From: Notamacropus eugenii
Taxonomy: Eukaryota > Chordata > Mammalia > Diprotodontia > Macropodidae
Assembly: GCF_028372415.1 (NCBI RefSeq)
Contig: NC_092875.1
Coordinates: 355,562,233 to 355,626,232, forward strand
Direction of reading: 5' to 3'
Length of the DNA: 64,000 bases
Shown one piece after another: positions 12,080 to 22,950 of this stretch. Position 1 is the first letter of the stretch. Each line of letters starts with the position of its first letter. The position numbers were made by a program, and so were the translations under genes. The notes beneath the pieces were generated by a model that was not told the DNA's origin, did not search any database, and worked only from the letters and a program-made list of their open reading frames with translations.

Positions 12080-13010
12080 TTATTGCTTCTTTATAATTGA
12101 TATAATGTCAAGCATTTTCCAGTATGTAAGTGGTCACTGAACATGAAGGGTTTAAAAGATCATTTGAAAAATGTAAATGGCCGTATGAAAATAAGTAAAT
12201 CACTAACAGTAAGAAAAATGGAATTTAAACCACCTTGAGGTGCACTTTATTTATTGAAAACTTACAAAGATGAGAGCCATCGGTGTGAGAATGAGTGTAG
12301 GAAGACAGGTACAAGAATGTTATGCTGATTGTGTTTCCAAGTGGTCCAACCACTCTGAATTTTCAACTTTAATGCAAGAAAACTCACTTAAGTCTCAATA
12401 CTTTTGACCTAATGTTCCCAAACTGGTCATATACCTCTTAAGAAAGTAAAAAAAAATAGAAACATTGGTCTAATAGGGAAGTGTCAAATGAGATCTGCAA
12501 CACTTCCAAGTGCTTAGAAACAAGGTTAAAATGTAATTGGGGAATAATTTACAAAAATATAAATAAAATAGAAGATAGATAAGGTTAAAATGCATTTTTC
12601 TAAATAAATTTGAGGATCAGCAGGGGTTCTTATATATGACTTAGTCACCCCGTTTCTATTTGAGTTTGACACCACTGGTCTGATAAATATCAGAATTTTC
12701 ACAAGTATTTCACAAGTATTCTTTATGGGAGAAAGAAATTGAAAATAATATGTATGCCCATAGACTGGGAAAAAATGAAAACAAAGCTGTGGCATATTAA
12801 ATTATGGAATATTGCCATACAATAAGGAATGATGAAGATGAAGAATTCTGTAAAAGTTGGGAAGATGTGTATGCATAATATGGAGTGTAATGAAGAGAAC
12901 CAAGGAATCAATATCCATGAGTATTGCACAATGAAAAATTGTAAATATCACTCAAAGTAAGTTGAACTCAGTAATAATAAGAACAGTGAAAATCTTGAAG
13001 AAATAAAACA
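12080..13010 (+). repeat. Old L1 fragment (end of ORF2), split by a hAT-type MITE
   Basis: Words of the L1 ORF2 end occur in sense order: 'gatcatttgaaaaatgtaaa', 'gccatcggtgtgagaatgag', 'gattgtgtttccaagtggtc', then after the MITE 'tctttatgggagaaagaaat', 'attatggaatattgccatac' and 'aaggaatgatgaagatgaag'. The homologous sites are visible in the L1 copies at 26.6-27.2 kb and 14.2-14.7 kb. The fragment is interrupted at 12,476-12,677 by a MITE that came later. Confidence 0.65.
12476..12677. mobile_element. hAT-type MITE, copy 1
   Basis: The element is 202 bp long and flanked by 8-bp near-identical duplications, gtctaata (12,468-12,475) and gtctgata (12,678-12,685), which is the duplication length hAT transposases make. 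The ends are inverted and imperfect: the right end read inward is CAGTGGTGTCAAAC and the left end is GGGAAGTGTCAAAT. No protein is encoded. It lies inside an L1 fragment that continues on both sides. A second copy in the other orientation lies at 28,650-28,877. The family is non-autonomous, and the hAT call rests on duplication length and termini. Confidence 0.75.
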
Positions 13011-14232
13011 TTTCTCCCCTCTTAGTTCAGATAGCTGAAGGATAATTAGAGCAAAATATTGTATGATATATTGGTTATTAATGTGTAATTGTTCTTTCTC
13101 ACAAGAGGAGGTGTAATTATTCATTGATTAAGGGTGAAATAATAATGAACTAAAGCCAAGTCATCATTAAAAGATGTTTGAATGTATAAGTGCTCTATTG
13201 ACTTCATAAGTAATTAATATCTTTAAATCTGGGAAAAAATTAACCTAATGTGAAATTTTTATCCAAGTAAATGATTGGATTCTTGCTTCTTAATTGGTTT
13301 TTTAATTTTAGAATTACATAATCATATTCTTATCATATTTTAAAGGAAAGGATTATGTATTCATCTGAAAAGGAAACGCATAAAGATTTTTATGGATATG
13401 TTGGATTTTTTTCCAGATGTTCATATGTATCTCCTTGAATAAAGAGGACAAGAAAAAAAGGTTAGGCCAAAAAAAATGACTGTCTATTCCTTACACCAAA
13501 AATTTGAGGGCCAATATTCTCATCACTGGAAAATAGGGACAAGAATATTCGAGCAACCGTTGCATAATAATATTGAAATAGAAACACCATTTAACTCCAT
13601 CATCCACTTAACTCCTAATAGCTTATAAAGAGAAGGTCCCAAGAGACATATAAATGCACCAGTATGGAATTGCTTCATCTCCAGTTTAAATCATTCCTTC
13701 CTTCAAGATCTCATCAATAAGGCAATGGTTTAAGTACCTACAATACAAGAATAGCCATTATAAGTAGATTGAATTTGAAGGGTGCCCTTTATCCATCTCT
13801 GTCCCCCACAAAATCTTCTCAATTATTTCTGCCCTCATCATCATTATCATCACCATCTTCAGAACTCCTCATTATCAGTCACTTTCATTTAGAAAGCAAT
13901 AGAAAAATATTATTTATATAGTGTCATTGTATGGTGCCTCTTAATTGAAGCTTTCCTTTAGATTTCTTCTATGAACATAATAGTATAAAATCATTTTTCA
14001 TGTCAGTAATTTAGAATGTAGAAAAAGGTCCAACTATGAAGAAATGAATTTTAACACAGTGGTAGCCATAGGGCAGATATTGAGGAGGGAACATGACAGA
14101 GCAAAATTCCAGGAGGTCAGGAAAGTGAGTCTACCTAGGAAGGTTTTGTAAGCATGGGATATCCAGACAGATCTATTACTTCAGGATTTGATGCTGAAAT
14201 GAAATGAAACACTCAAGAAAGATATGGTCATT
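13011..14232. other. No clear feature
   Basis: The first 200 bases may be the eroded 3' UTR of the L1 before it. The rest is AT-rich with no repeat words I recognise and no coding signal. Confidence 0.4.
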
Positions 14233-15114
14233 TGGCAACTAAACTGATCTCTCAAAGAGATCATAAAAAAGGGGAAAAGATCTATATATGCAAAAATATT
14301 TGTAGCAACCCTTTTTTTAGAGGTAAAATATTGGAAACTGAGGGGGATGCCCATCAATTGGGGAATGACTGAGCAAGCTGTAGCATATATAATGGGATAC
14401 TATCGTTCCATAAGAAACGATGGAGGCAAAATTCAGAAAAACCTGGAAAAACTTATATGAACTGATGCAAAATGAAATGAGCAGAAGCAGGAAAACATTG
14501 TCCAGGGTATCAGCGACATCATGTGATGATCAACTATGAAAGACTCAGCTCTTCTCAGAAGCACAATGATCCAAGACAAGTACAGGACAATTACAAAGAA
14601 CTCACAAAATAAAATACTATCCATATCCATATCTGATAAAAGACTTATGGACTCTAAATTCAGGCCCAAGAATAATTTTTCCTTTCCTTTATTCTTTCTC
14701 ATTTTTAAGTTTCCTTTATGTATATCTTCTTCTATGACTGTTTACATGATAGTATATATATATATGTATATATATGTGTGTGTGTATGCATACATACTTA
14801 TATGTGTGTATGTATATACATATATATATACATGCACATACACATATATGTATATATACTTATATATAAGTATACAAGCATATTGTATATATATATACTG
14901 TATGTATATATGTATATGTATATATATATACATATACATATATACATACAGTATAAGCTATATACTGCCTACCATTTTCTAAAGAAGAGAAGGAAAGGAA
15001 GGAGAAAGTTTTGGAACTCAAAATCCTGTAAAAATGAATGTTAAAATTGTCAGTGTTAAAAATTTTCTGGATATGAAAATGGGGAAAATAAAAATCTATT
15101 TGAAATTTAAAAAA
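14233..15114 (+). repeat. 5'-truncated L1 with 3' UTR and A-rich end
   Basis: It starts in the last part of ORF2 ('caaagagatcataaaaaagg', 'ggatgcccatcaattgggga', 'gcaagctgtagcatatataa', 'agaagcaggaaaacattgtc'). It runs through the 3' UTR to 'ttttggaactcaaaatcctg' and an A-rich end. Flanking words atatggtcatt (14,222-14,232) and ataaggtcatt (15,115-15,125) agree at 10 of 11 positions and are a likely target-site duplication. 5' truncation with a duplication and an A-rich end is typical of L1 retrotransposition. A (TA)/(TG) microsatellite lies inside the 3' UTR. Confidence 0.85.
14752..14958. repeat. (TA)n/(TATG)n microsatellite inside the L1 3' UTR
   Basis: Irregular TATA, TATG and CATA units run for about 200 bases with several perfect AT blocks. 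The long Tyr/Ile/Met frames over it on both strands come from the repeat. It is enclosed on both sides by L1 3' UTR. Confidence 0.92.
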
Positions 15115-15125
15115 ATAAGGTCATT

Positions 15126-15572
15126 AACAAAGTAAGGGTTTGTGTTACCATAAAAAAATTTTTGATTCATCTGAGCTGAGGTCCCCTGCCTCTGATGCCC
15201 ATGGTCCTCGAAAGATCAAACACTGGGAGAAACTAGGGTTTCTTGTGACTTTTTTTTTTATATTTAGTTGACTAGGAAATCACACAACAACCTGAACTTA
15301 GTTCTCTGAGCTAATTAAATCACTGAGATAGTTTTAAGTCCTTTTAAATTAAACTAGCCTAGACCACATGGGGTGGAGGGATTTATCATTTTAGCACTGA
15401 AGGCTTCACTCTCAACATCTGACCTTACTTCCTACTGAACTAGGGAAGTTGAGGTCATTTGATATTAATTTGATATAAATTTATATAAATATAAATTTAG
15501 GTCAGTTGATATAAATTAATTTGATATAGATTCCTATAAGTCCTTCCTTTTAAACTTTTCAATTTTTTCTCA
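15126..15572. other. No clear feature
   Basis: Several 'tgatataaattta' type partial direct repeats occur around 15,460-15,530. Nothing else is recognised. Confidence 0.4.
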
Positions 15573-15749
15573 CCCATTCTTCCTCCTCCTCCTCCTCCTT
15601 TTCCTTCTTCTCTTCCTCCTCCTCCTCATTCTATTTCTTTTTCTTCTCTTTCTTCTCCTTCTCCTTCTCTTCCTCTCCCTCCTCCTCCTCCTCCTCCTCC
15701 TTCTTCTCCTTCTTCTTCTTCCTTTTCTTTTCCTTCTTCTTCTTCCTCT

Positions 15750-15781
<32 letters not shown>

Positions 15782-15838
15782 TTCTTCTCCTTCTCCTTCT
15801 CCTTCTCCTTCTTCTCTTTTTTCTTCTTCTCTCTCTGT
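15573..15838. repeat. Long pyrimidine tract, (TCC)n/(TTC)n
   Basis: About 265 bases are almost entirely C and T on the plus strand, made of TCC, TTC and mixed units. The Arg/Lys/Glu-only frames on the minus strand are a by-product. The tract is just upstream (5') of an L2 fragment. Confidence 0.97.
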
Positions 15839-15984
15839 GCAAACATTCGTCTATGACTTGTGCCTCAATTTCCTTAGTATGTAATCATTCTCCAATGATA
15901 TTTGTGTTCTCATCATACAACTGAAACAACTTTTTTTCCAATACGTTAATTAATGACCTTTCTCTTGCCAGATTTGGGGTTTTT

Positions 15985-17355
15985 ATTTCCCTTTCCTCAT
16001 TGTACTTGACTTCTGTGTAGTATTTGACACTGCTGACCACTGCTATCTAGTTTGGCTTGCATAAAACTGCATTTTTGTGGTTCTTTCCTTCCACTGAACA
16101 TTTTTTCCTGCATACCTTTGCAGGCTCTTCTTCTCCTCCGTCAGTCAGGCATTCAGTCAACTTGTATTTATTAATTGACTGTTATGCGGCAAGCCCTGCG
16201 CTAAACCAAAAGTGCAGGCTTTCCCTTCTGTACTTGCTCTCAGGTTTTGTCCTGAGATGTTTTCTTTTCACATTATCTTATGTGATGATCCTATTTACTC
16301 TCTCCTTTGTAGATTTTATCTACTCCAGTGGTTTCATTTGTTACTTCTAAGCTGACAACTCCCAGATCCCCCTTTCCACAGGATATTTCTCTCTCTCTCC
16401 TCAGAAAACAAATTCTATATTTCTAGCTGCCTTCCCAACATCTCTTCCTTACCTTCCAGTAGGGCCTGGAGGCAGCTAGTGGCACAGTGTGTAAGAATAC
16501 TGGTCCTGGAAACAAGAAGACCTGAGTACAAATATAGCCTCAAATACCTCCTAGCTGTGTGACTATGGGCAAGTCACTTAACCCCTATTTGCCTCAGTTT
16601 ACTCAACTGTAAAATGGGGATAATAAAACAGTACCTACCTCCCAAGATGGTTGTGAGGAAAAAAAATATTACTTTTAAATCACCCTGCAGAGAACCTGTC
16701 ATATGGTAGGTATTTAATAAAAAATATCATGGCAACCTCTCTAGCTCAGGCCTTCTCTCCTCCCATGCTGTAGCCATCTCCTAGCTTGTCATTTTGTTTC
16801 CAACATTTTCAATCTTTTCAATCTTTCCTTCACAACAGTGCTCAGGTAATCTTCCTTATGCATAGTTCTGATCATGTCATTTCCCCATATAACAACCTTC
16901 AGCAACTCCGGCATAAGTTGCGGGTACTGGCATTGCTAGTCTTCCAAACCTTATTCACATTTAACATTTACAGACTCATACTCTTTTAAAGTATTCTGCC
17001 TTCCAGCCAAACTGACCTACTGTCCATCTCTCATTCTTATCCTGCTAGGATTCCATTCTGTCCCTACCTTTGCTCATACTGATTCATATGCTTAGACTGG
17101 AATCCATATATCCTTACTTTTTTTCCAATTCATTCTATCTTTAAAGGCCCTACTGAGATGCGACTTTCATGATTGTCTTTCCTGATCACCAAGTTTTCCT
17201 TCCTAAATTTCTCATCGATGTTTGTTTATAACTCTTCTACAGTACTTATAATACTCTCCCTTGTATTGTAGCTAGTTGTATATATGTTCCACCCACTTCC
17301 CATCACTAGCTTATAAGTTCCCTCAAGGTAGAATCCATCATATCTATCTTTGTTT
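15985..17355 (+). repeat. L2 LINE remnant (end of ORF2 and 3' UTR), split by SINE material
   Basis: In sense order I see 'gtatttgacactgctgacca' at 16,021, the 'cagtggtttcatttg' and 'ctgacaactcccagatcccc' block at 16,325-16,370 (an eroded form of the reverse transcriptase YADD region), then 'ttctgatcatgtcatttccc' at 16,866 and 'tctttaaaggccctactgag' at 17,140. The 3' UTR end 'ttataagttccctcaaggta' lies near 17,310. This is the order of an L2 element. It is interrupted by a tRNA-headed SINE at 16,471-16,735 and probably by a short SINE scrap at 16,140-16,215. There are many frame breaks and the copy is ancient. Confidence 0.72.
16471..16735 (+). repeat. tRNA-headed marsupial SINE inserted in L2
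   Basis: The copy has 'ggaggcagctagtggcacag' at its start, then 'gaagacctgagtacaaatat', 'ctagctgtgtgactatgggc', 'aagtcacttaacccctattt', 'gtaaaatggggataataaaa' and an end 'tatggtaggtatttaataaa'. This is close to full length for the family. The tRNA-like head carries a recognisable box B but is not a functional tRNA gene. L2 sequence continues on both sides. Confidence 0.85.
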
Positions 17356-18740
17356 TATTAACTGATCTCTTGAATGCTTTCAACAACACAAGAAGAGAGG
17401 AATTTTAAAGTAGGGATTTTGGAAATCAAAAGCAGAATGGATGAGAGGATTACTTAAGCTTCTTGACATCAAGATAGATTCATGTAAAACTTTAGAAGAT
17501 GTGACTGAAAGCTTGTTGAAGGGGATATTTAAGCAGAAAACCAAAGAATATAAAAAATGTTTTCTAAAAAAAGCAATAACACCTGGCTTAATTGAAAAGG
17601 AGAATAACATTAAAACTGCAACACTTACTTTCATTAGGTCATCTATCTAATTTCTTTCCTCTTTTAAACAAGTAGGAACATACTTGTTTTGAGGGAAGGT
17701 TTAGTGCAGCGTAGGCCTAAATAAAAGGTGAGATTGATTTTTCTCCCACAAGCAAGATCATCCTATTTTCACAGATAGACTCCAGAAGGCCCACAGTAAG
17801 AGGTGAAAGCTATTTCTATTTCTGTCCAACTCTTCCCAGAGCTAATTTTGCCCATCACAGTTTGCAATTTCAGCCAAATATCTAATGATCTGAGTAGGCT
17901 TTGGTGAAAACTTTATTACAGTCTATGACATTAGTGAACGATTAAAAAGTAAAATGCCCGCTGTGTCTTCTAAGTGTCCACTACATGTCCACAACGTAAC
18001 CTGATAGCTAATATAGCAAACTAGTCCGAATGTCTGCTCTGTAACTTGAGTCATTTAATTTGAGAAGCTGCGCCCTGAGCATGGCAAGGGAATGAAGAAC
18101 AGATCTGCAAAAGGAATGAAAGAGCTTAGCTGGCAAGTCCTACCATTACAATGCTGTGAAATCAGTAGCAGAGTATAGGAGGATGATAGTGATAGAATAA
18201 AAAAAATGATGTTTAGTAACAAATACTTAAATGGATCTGTAATCTCAACTGGGATTTTCCCTCTGATTACATAGCTCACAACCCATCATATGTGACTGTT
18301 GTTCATGGCTTTTAGTAAGTTTACTTTAGGGGATTCATATACTGGGGATTTTCTTCAATTTCTCTTGAAATTATAAATATGATTCTGGAGCACATAGATT
18401 CTCTGTTATCTTTCCCTCTTGTCATGTGAGCCACTCATCTTATTTTTAATTCATACTTGTTCTTATTCCTATTTTTATATGTTGCAGCCTGCACACCACA
18501 AGCCTCTCTTTGGGCTTTTGAGAAATCATCTGTTTACTTAGGAAGGCAGCATAAACTTTTTGCAAATTTTCTCTTTCAATGACAAGTTGTAAATTTATTT
18601 TAAAATATGTTTATAAATTAAGAATAAAATCATTAACAACAACTTTAAACCGATTTTGAAAAGGGAATGAATGAATGTTTCCTAGGGCCTGACTCTTATT
18701 TGATATGATGTCACCTGGATTTCAGAGTAAAAATCTTAAG
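17356..18740. other. No clear feature; one unassigned 69-codon frame
   Basis: A 69-codon frame at 17,441-17,650 (plus) has a normal-looking amino-acid mix ('DIKIDSCKTLEDVTESLLKG') but I cannot assign it. It could be an eroded LINE piece or chance. The rest of the stretch shows no repeat words and no other coding signal. Confidence 0.35.
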
Positions 18741-18744
18741 TGAA

Positions 18745-19013
18745 GAAACCAACAGAAAAGAAATGAAAAAAGAGAAGGGATTGAGACAAGAAGGAGGAGA
18801 AAAGGAAGAGAAAAAGAAAGAAAAAGGAATAGAGAGAGGGAAAGAAAAAGAAACAAAAGATCAAGAGAAAAGAGAGAGAAAAAAAACTGAGGGGGAGAGA
18901 GGGAAAAGGGAAGAGAGAGACACAGGGAGGAGAGAAAGGGGACAAGAGAAAGGGAGACAAAGAGATGGAAGGAGGAGGTTGGAAAAAAAGCAGGAGGAGA
19001 GGAGGAAATAAAT
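18745..19013. repeat. Long purine tract, (GGAA)/(GA)-rich
   Basis: About 270 bases are almost entirely A and G on the plus strand with irregular GGA, GAAA and GAGA units. The Lys/Glu/Arg frame over it comes from the tract. Confidence 0.96.
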
Positions 19014-20535
19014 AAGAAAAACTACAAAGCTATACCAGGGAATAGTCTGGGAAAGAGGTATAAACTGCCCTGGTCAGGTTCTTTCATTTAACAAGTATTT
19101 ATTAAGAACATCTTATATCACCAGCACTGTGCTAAATTCTGTAAAGCTAGAAAATACAAAGACTATAGTATTGTACAGAGTGAAAATTTCGGATTTCTGT
19201 GTTCTGGGCCTGGTTGTAGCTCACAGTAATCTGCATTCTGTTCTAAAAGAAAACCAGACCTAGTGAGAGCAAACACCAGGACTTCTCCTCTGATGACATA
19301 AAAGAAAGTGTAAGTGCTGTACGTAGCTATAAGAAGCCACTACTTGTTGTCTAATCAGAGTAGATGGAAGGGAAAAGTTACCTTTCCTGTCACTATCAAC
19401 TCTTTTGCCTTCTACTAAGTTTCCACCAAGGGTTGGAGACAGAGATAGAGCATTTTCTGCATTATAAATTCTATGCCAGATTGAATTAACATTGGTTCTG
19501 TTTGGGGAAGGAATATTGTCCCCTTTGAAGGAACAGAGCAGTGTTGATTAGACATAGTCCCATTCTTTTAACAACAGAAAGTTGTCTTCTTTATACAGTT
19601 AAATACTTCATCATTGTCCCCTTATCCAAGAACAATTTTTTCTGGTTGTAACTAAGGGGTAAAGCAATATAACACCCCTTTCCAAATTGCTAGAAGGTAC
19701 CAAAGTATTGAACAATAATTATATCCTTAAGAATCTGATCATGACCTCTACCATTTATTTCTAATGAGCCTGGTAGAATGCAATTTAAGGTCAGAACAAT
19801 TTGTGTTTTATGAAATTAATGACTGATTTTTAAAGAGTTACAAATCCTCTACTTCATGCTAAGAAAAAGATAATCTTGTAAAGTAAGTTAATTTGCAATT
19901 TAAATAGAAGAATGAGAGGAGGCTGGGAGAGAAAGGAACCTGTATTCATAAGAGAAAAAAAAACATAAGCATTATACAGTTTATAAAGAAAAACAAAAAT
20001 TTTCCAGACCTTCAAGTAAATAAATGGACAGAGCTTAATTCCCTTTTGCTTTGGAATGACAAGATAAGGTAAAGTATGCTCCCTAGAGTTTGGGGACTTT
20101 TCTAATGATATTCCAATGATAATGCATCTTCTGTGAAACTTACCTCATACAGTGGCTACGAAATGAATTTATTGGGAAACATAAATGGATAAATTTTTAT
20201 TAATGTTGTTTTTAGTTAAGCATCTGGACTAGTTCATTCATATAACCAGGAAAATTGAATCTTAAAATTTTAAATCTTTTTCTTATCCAGTCGTTCAATG
20301 ACTCAGCAAGCATTCATTAAATGTATCTTTGATGTAAAACATCATGCTAAAATACTTTGGTAAGATGGAAAAGAATGAAATAAAAACACAATTTATATAG
20401 TCTGATACAAAGAGAAACAGATCAGAAGAATCGAGATCTATGGCCTATACTTGGCTCTGCTATTAATGGACTGATTTATGTCAATCATGTGATGTAAAAT
20501 GAGGCTATTTGGATTAGGTAAAGTTCCTTTTAGGC
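19014..20535. other. Mostly unassigned; two short ancient SINE-type scraps
   Basis: Positions 19,082-19,165 ('aacaagtatttattaagaac', 'agcactgtgctaaattctgt') and 20,285-20,380 ('cattcattaaatgtatcttt') look like the 'cattaagcacctactatgtgcc' block of old mammalian SINE/LINE tails. I recognise nothing else. Confidence 0.4.
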
Positions 20536-21077
20536 TAATTTCAGCATGGACTTCATTGGGTGATCACTGCGGTCTCAGACAAAATTTCTCCTCTTTCATG
20601 AAGTCTTTCCTGATTTCTACTCCAAGTAAAAGAGATAATTCTCTACTCAAATGATTCCAGAACACTTTGTTTTGGTCTTTCTTTATGCCCATTACCTTGC
20701 ACTTTTAAACATATTGACTGGCTGCCACAGGAGAGAGGGTGAGTTAGCATAGCTAAAGTAAGAAACAGGAGTCTTCATGTACCAGACTGGTCAAACCCTA
20801 CTTCCACCAGCACTACCACTACCTCCTTTCTGAAACAAATCGTGATAGCCCAACAGCTATACCTGAAGATCCTGGGAACAGCAATGCCAGAGGACCTCTC
20901 ACCAATCTTCTCCCTGGCCAATGAACTTACTTCATTTTATCAAATGGAAAAATTTTTATAAACCACTTAACACAGTGCCTGGCATGAAGTAGGTGATTAA
21001 TAAATTCTTCTTCTCTCTCCTCACCCCATTCTAACCTATCCCCATTACCATCACCTTGGGGAATAAGCATATAGAGA

Positions 21078-21086
21078 TATAGATAC

Positions 21087-21149
<63 letters not shown>

Positions 21150-21150
21150 T
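21078..21150. repeat. (TAGA)n microsatellite
   Basis: About 17 nearly perfect TAGA units follow an irregular 'atagagatatagatacatag' lead-in. Confidence 0.97.
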
Positions 21151-21199
21151 AGGTATATAGATATAGATATTACCTTCCCCATGAGATTATGAATTTCTT

Positions 21200-21480
21200 G
21201 AGAACAGGGACTGAAAAAATTATTTTATTTTAATTTATGGAATAAAATAAGCATTTCCATAACATAGTGTGATTTAAAGAAAAGATGATTGCACGTGACA
21301 CTGCAGATATATTATGTACAACTTACTGTTCCTTTTAATCACGTCAATTTTATCATGTAAATTTCTTTTGTCTCTTTTTATTCCCCTGTCGAAGAGATGG
21401 CTACCATGAGACACAAATATGTGTGTTTGTGTGTGTGTGTGTATGTATGTATGTATATAAAATCATTTGCTTCTTATTTT
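21200..21480 (-). repeat. L1 3' UTR fragment, antisense, inside L2
   Basis: The plus strand reads 'tttatggaataaaataagca', 'tttccataacatagtgtgat', 'tgcagatatattatgtacaa', 'tcatgtaaatttcttttgtc' and 'gagatggctaccatgagaca'. The same words occur in the same order in the antisense L1 3' end at 38.74-39.59 kb. It carries a short (GT)n/(GTAT)n run at 21,418-21,462 at the homologous position. Confidence 0.82.
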
Positions 21481-21919
21481 CATTCCCAGAAACTGGTACA
21501 GTGCTTTGTGCATAGTACATACTTAAAATGCTGTTTCATTCATTTATGCTAATTTACTGCTCATTTATTGCAATAATTACCCACCTGAGCATCTCTTCTA
21601 TATTTTTCCCTACTCTACTCCCTCTTGAACAACAATGAGAGATTCATGTTCCAGAGAGTAAATCTTTCTGATCATAGAATCATTGGCTATGAGCCCTGGA
21701 AAAAGACCTTATAGATCCAAGACAAGTCCATATGATTTTCCTCCTTAGAAAGTATCAGACAGCCTTCCACTCACTTTCATCATTGCCAGTATAATAGAAT
21801 TCAAGTTTTTTGACCAAAAACAGTGCAGGATATAAGAGATATGTTTAAATTATAGTTCATATAGGAATACATACACCCACAACTATGAATCATAAGCTGC
21901 ATGTGTGACAACCATGTGA

Positions 21920-22180
21920 TATATGGCCATCCCAGATGTGAGTGGAATATTAGGCTGTATTAATCTCCTATTAACAGAAGAAAATGAGGGGAGATCAAAT
22001 CCCTTAATCAAGTACTCAGTTCTTATTAGACAATACCTGGAGTGCTGTATTTAACTCTGAACAACAGTTTAGGAAAGATGTTGACATGCTAATGAGTATC
22101 CAACAGAGCAGAAGCAGAATATCTGGGACATTCAAAACCATGCCATCCAGGGATTGACTGGAGGAACTGGGAATGTTCAA
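21920..22180 (+). repeat. CR1/L3-type LINE fragment
   Basis: Words such as 'atattaggctgtattaatct', 'tcttattagacaatacctgg', 'agtgctgtatttaactctga' and 'gactggaggaactgggaatg' match the L3 3' region in order. It is diverged and short. Confidence 0.62.
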
Positions 22181-22189
22181 CAGTGCATC

Positions 22190-22385
22190 TGAGTGAAAAT
22201 GGAAATTGATTTGCAGCCAGATTTGATTTATAATTCTAGATTTAATACTCATGGCTTTTATAATATTAGAGAAATCACTTAGCTTCCTGTAGATTGTTTC
22301 CTCATCTATATAATGACAGATTTGAACTAGAGAAACTATAAAGTTCCTTCTAGCTTGAAACTCTATGATTCCCTGACTTGCTGGG
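22190..22385 (+). repeat. CORE-SINE (MAR1-like) fragment
   Basis: The end 'gaactagagaaactataaag' and 'ttccttctagcttgaaactc' with 'tatgattccctga' is the marsupial CORE-SINE tail. The core 'agagaaatcacttagcttcc' precedes it. It is moderately diverged. Confidence 0.68.
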
Positions 22386-22469
22386 TGGAAGTATTTGAAC
22401 AGCTGCCCTGCAGGGGAAAAAAATAAGTAAAAAATGAATTAACACTGTTTTTATTTTTTTATTTATTCA

Positions 22470-22575
<106 letters not shown>

Positions 22576-22950
22576 TCTATTTGTTCAGTTAGTTCCAGAG
22601 GATCAATTTAAGAACCAAATAGGTGTAAAATTTAGAATAGTAAATTTTGGCTTAACATAAAGGAAAAGTTCCTAATAGTTACAACTATTTAAAATGTAAA
22701 TAAAATTTAGATAAAATTCATTAAATTGAGACTTAATTTTAAGAGCTTAAAATTTCCATTTAAAATTTAAATGGAAATAGTAAGTTTTTCCATCATTGAA
22801 GAGATTAACAAAAAAAAGGGTTGTACACAAAGATTTTTGACAAAAGGTTGGTTGAACCAAGTGCCCTCAGAAGTTTCTTACAATGCTTATCAAATCTCTC
22901 TAATATTGCTTTCTTCACAAGTTTAGGCCTGTCAGAAACAAAGAAAGACT

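Larger units (their letters stand above)
20540..21550 (+). repeat. L2 3' end fragments, broken up by other DNA
   Basis: Positions 20,585-20,700 read 'catgaagtctttcctgattt' and 'agaacactttgttttggtct', an L2 3' UTR block. Positions 20,960-21,010 read 'acacagtgcctggcatgaag' and 'gtgattaataaattc', an L2 end. Positions 21,180-21,215 and 21,483-21,550 give a second L2 end ('tgagaacagggactga' and 'actggtacagtgctttgtgc'). A TAGA array and an antisense L1 3' UTR piece lie between the parts. One or two L2 copies may be involved. Confidence 0.6.

Noticed and set aside
14536-15044. Overlapping Tyr/Ile-rich frames of 108 and 148 codons
   Set aside because: They span a TA/TG microsatellite in an L1 3' UTR and lack any domain.
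15570-15846. Frames of 71-90 codons made almost only of Arg, Lys and Glu on the minus strand
   Set aside because: They lie wholly in a (TCC)n/(TTC)n tract and change with the reading frame of the repeat, so they are artefacts and not basic proteins.
16471-16560. tRNA gene at the SINE head
   Set aside because: The tRNA-like region is part of a SINE. I see no complete cloverleaf with a proper acceptor stem. The same applies to the SINE heads at 3.5, 30.2 and 46.8 kb.
17441-17650. 69-codon frame as a host exon
   Set aside because: The amino-acid mix is plausible, but I see no splice context or protein similarity, and it abuts an L2 end. Kept only as an unassigned note.
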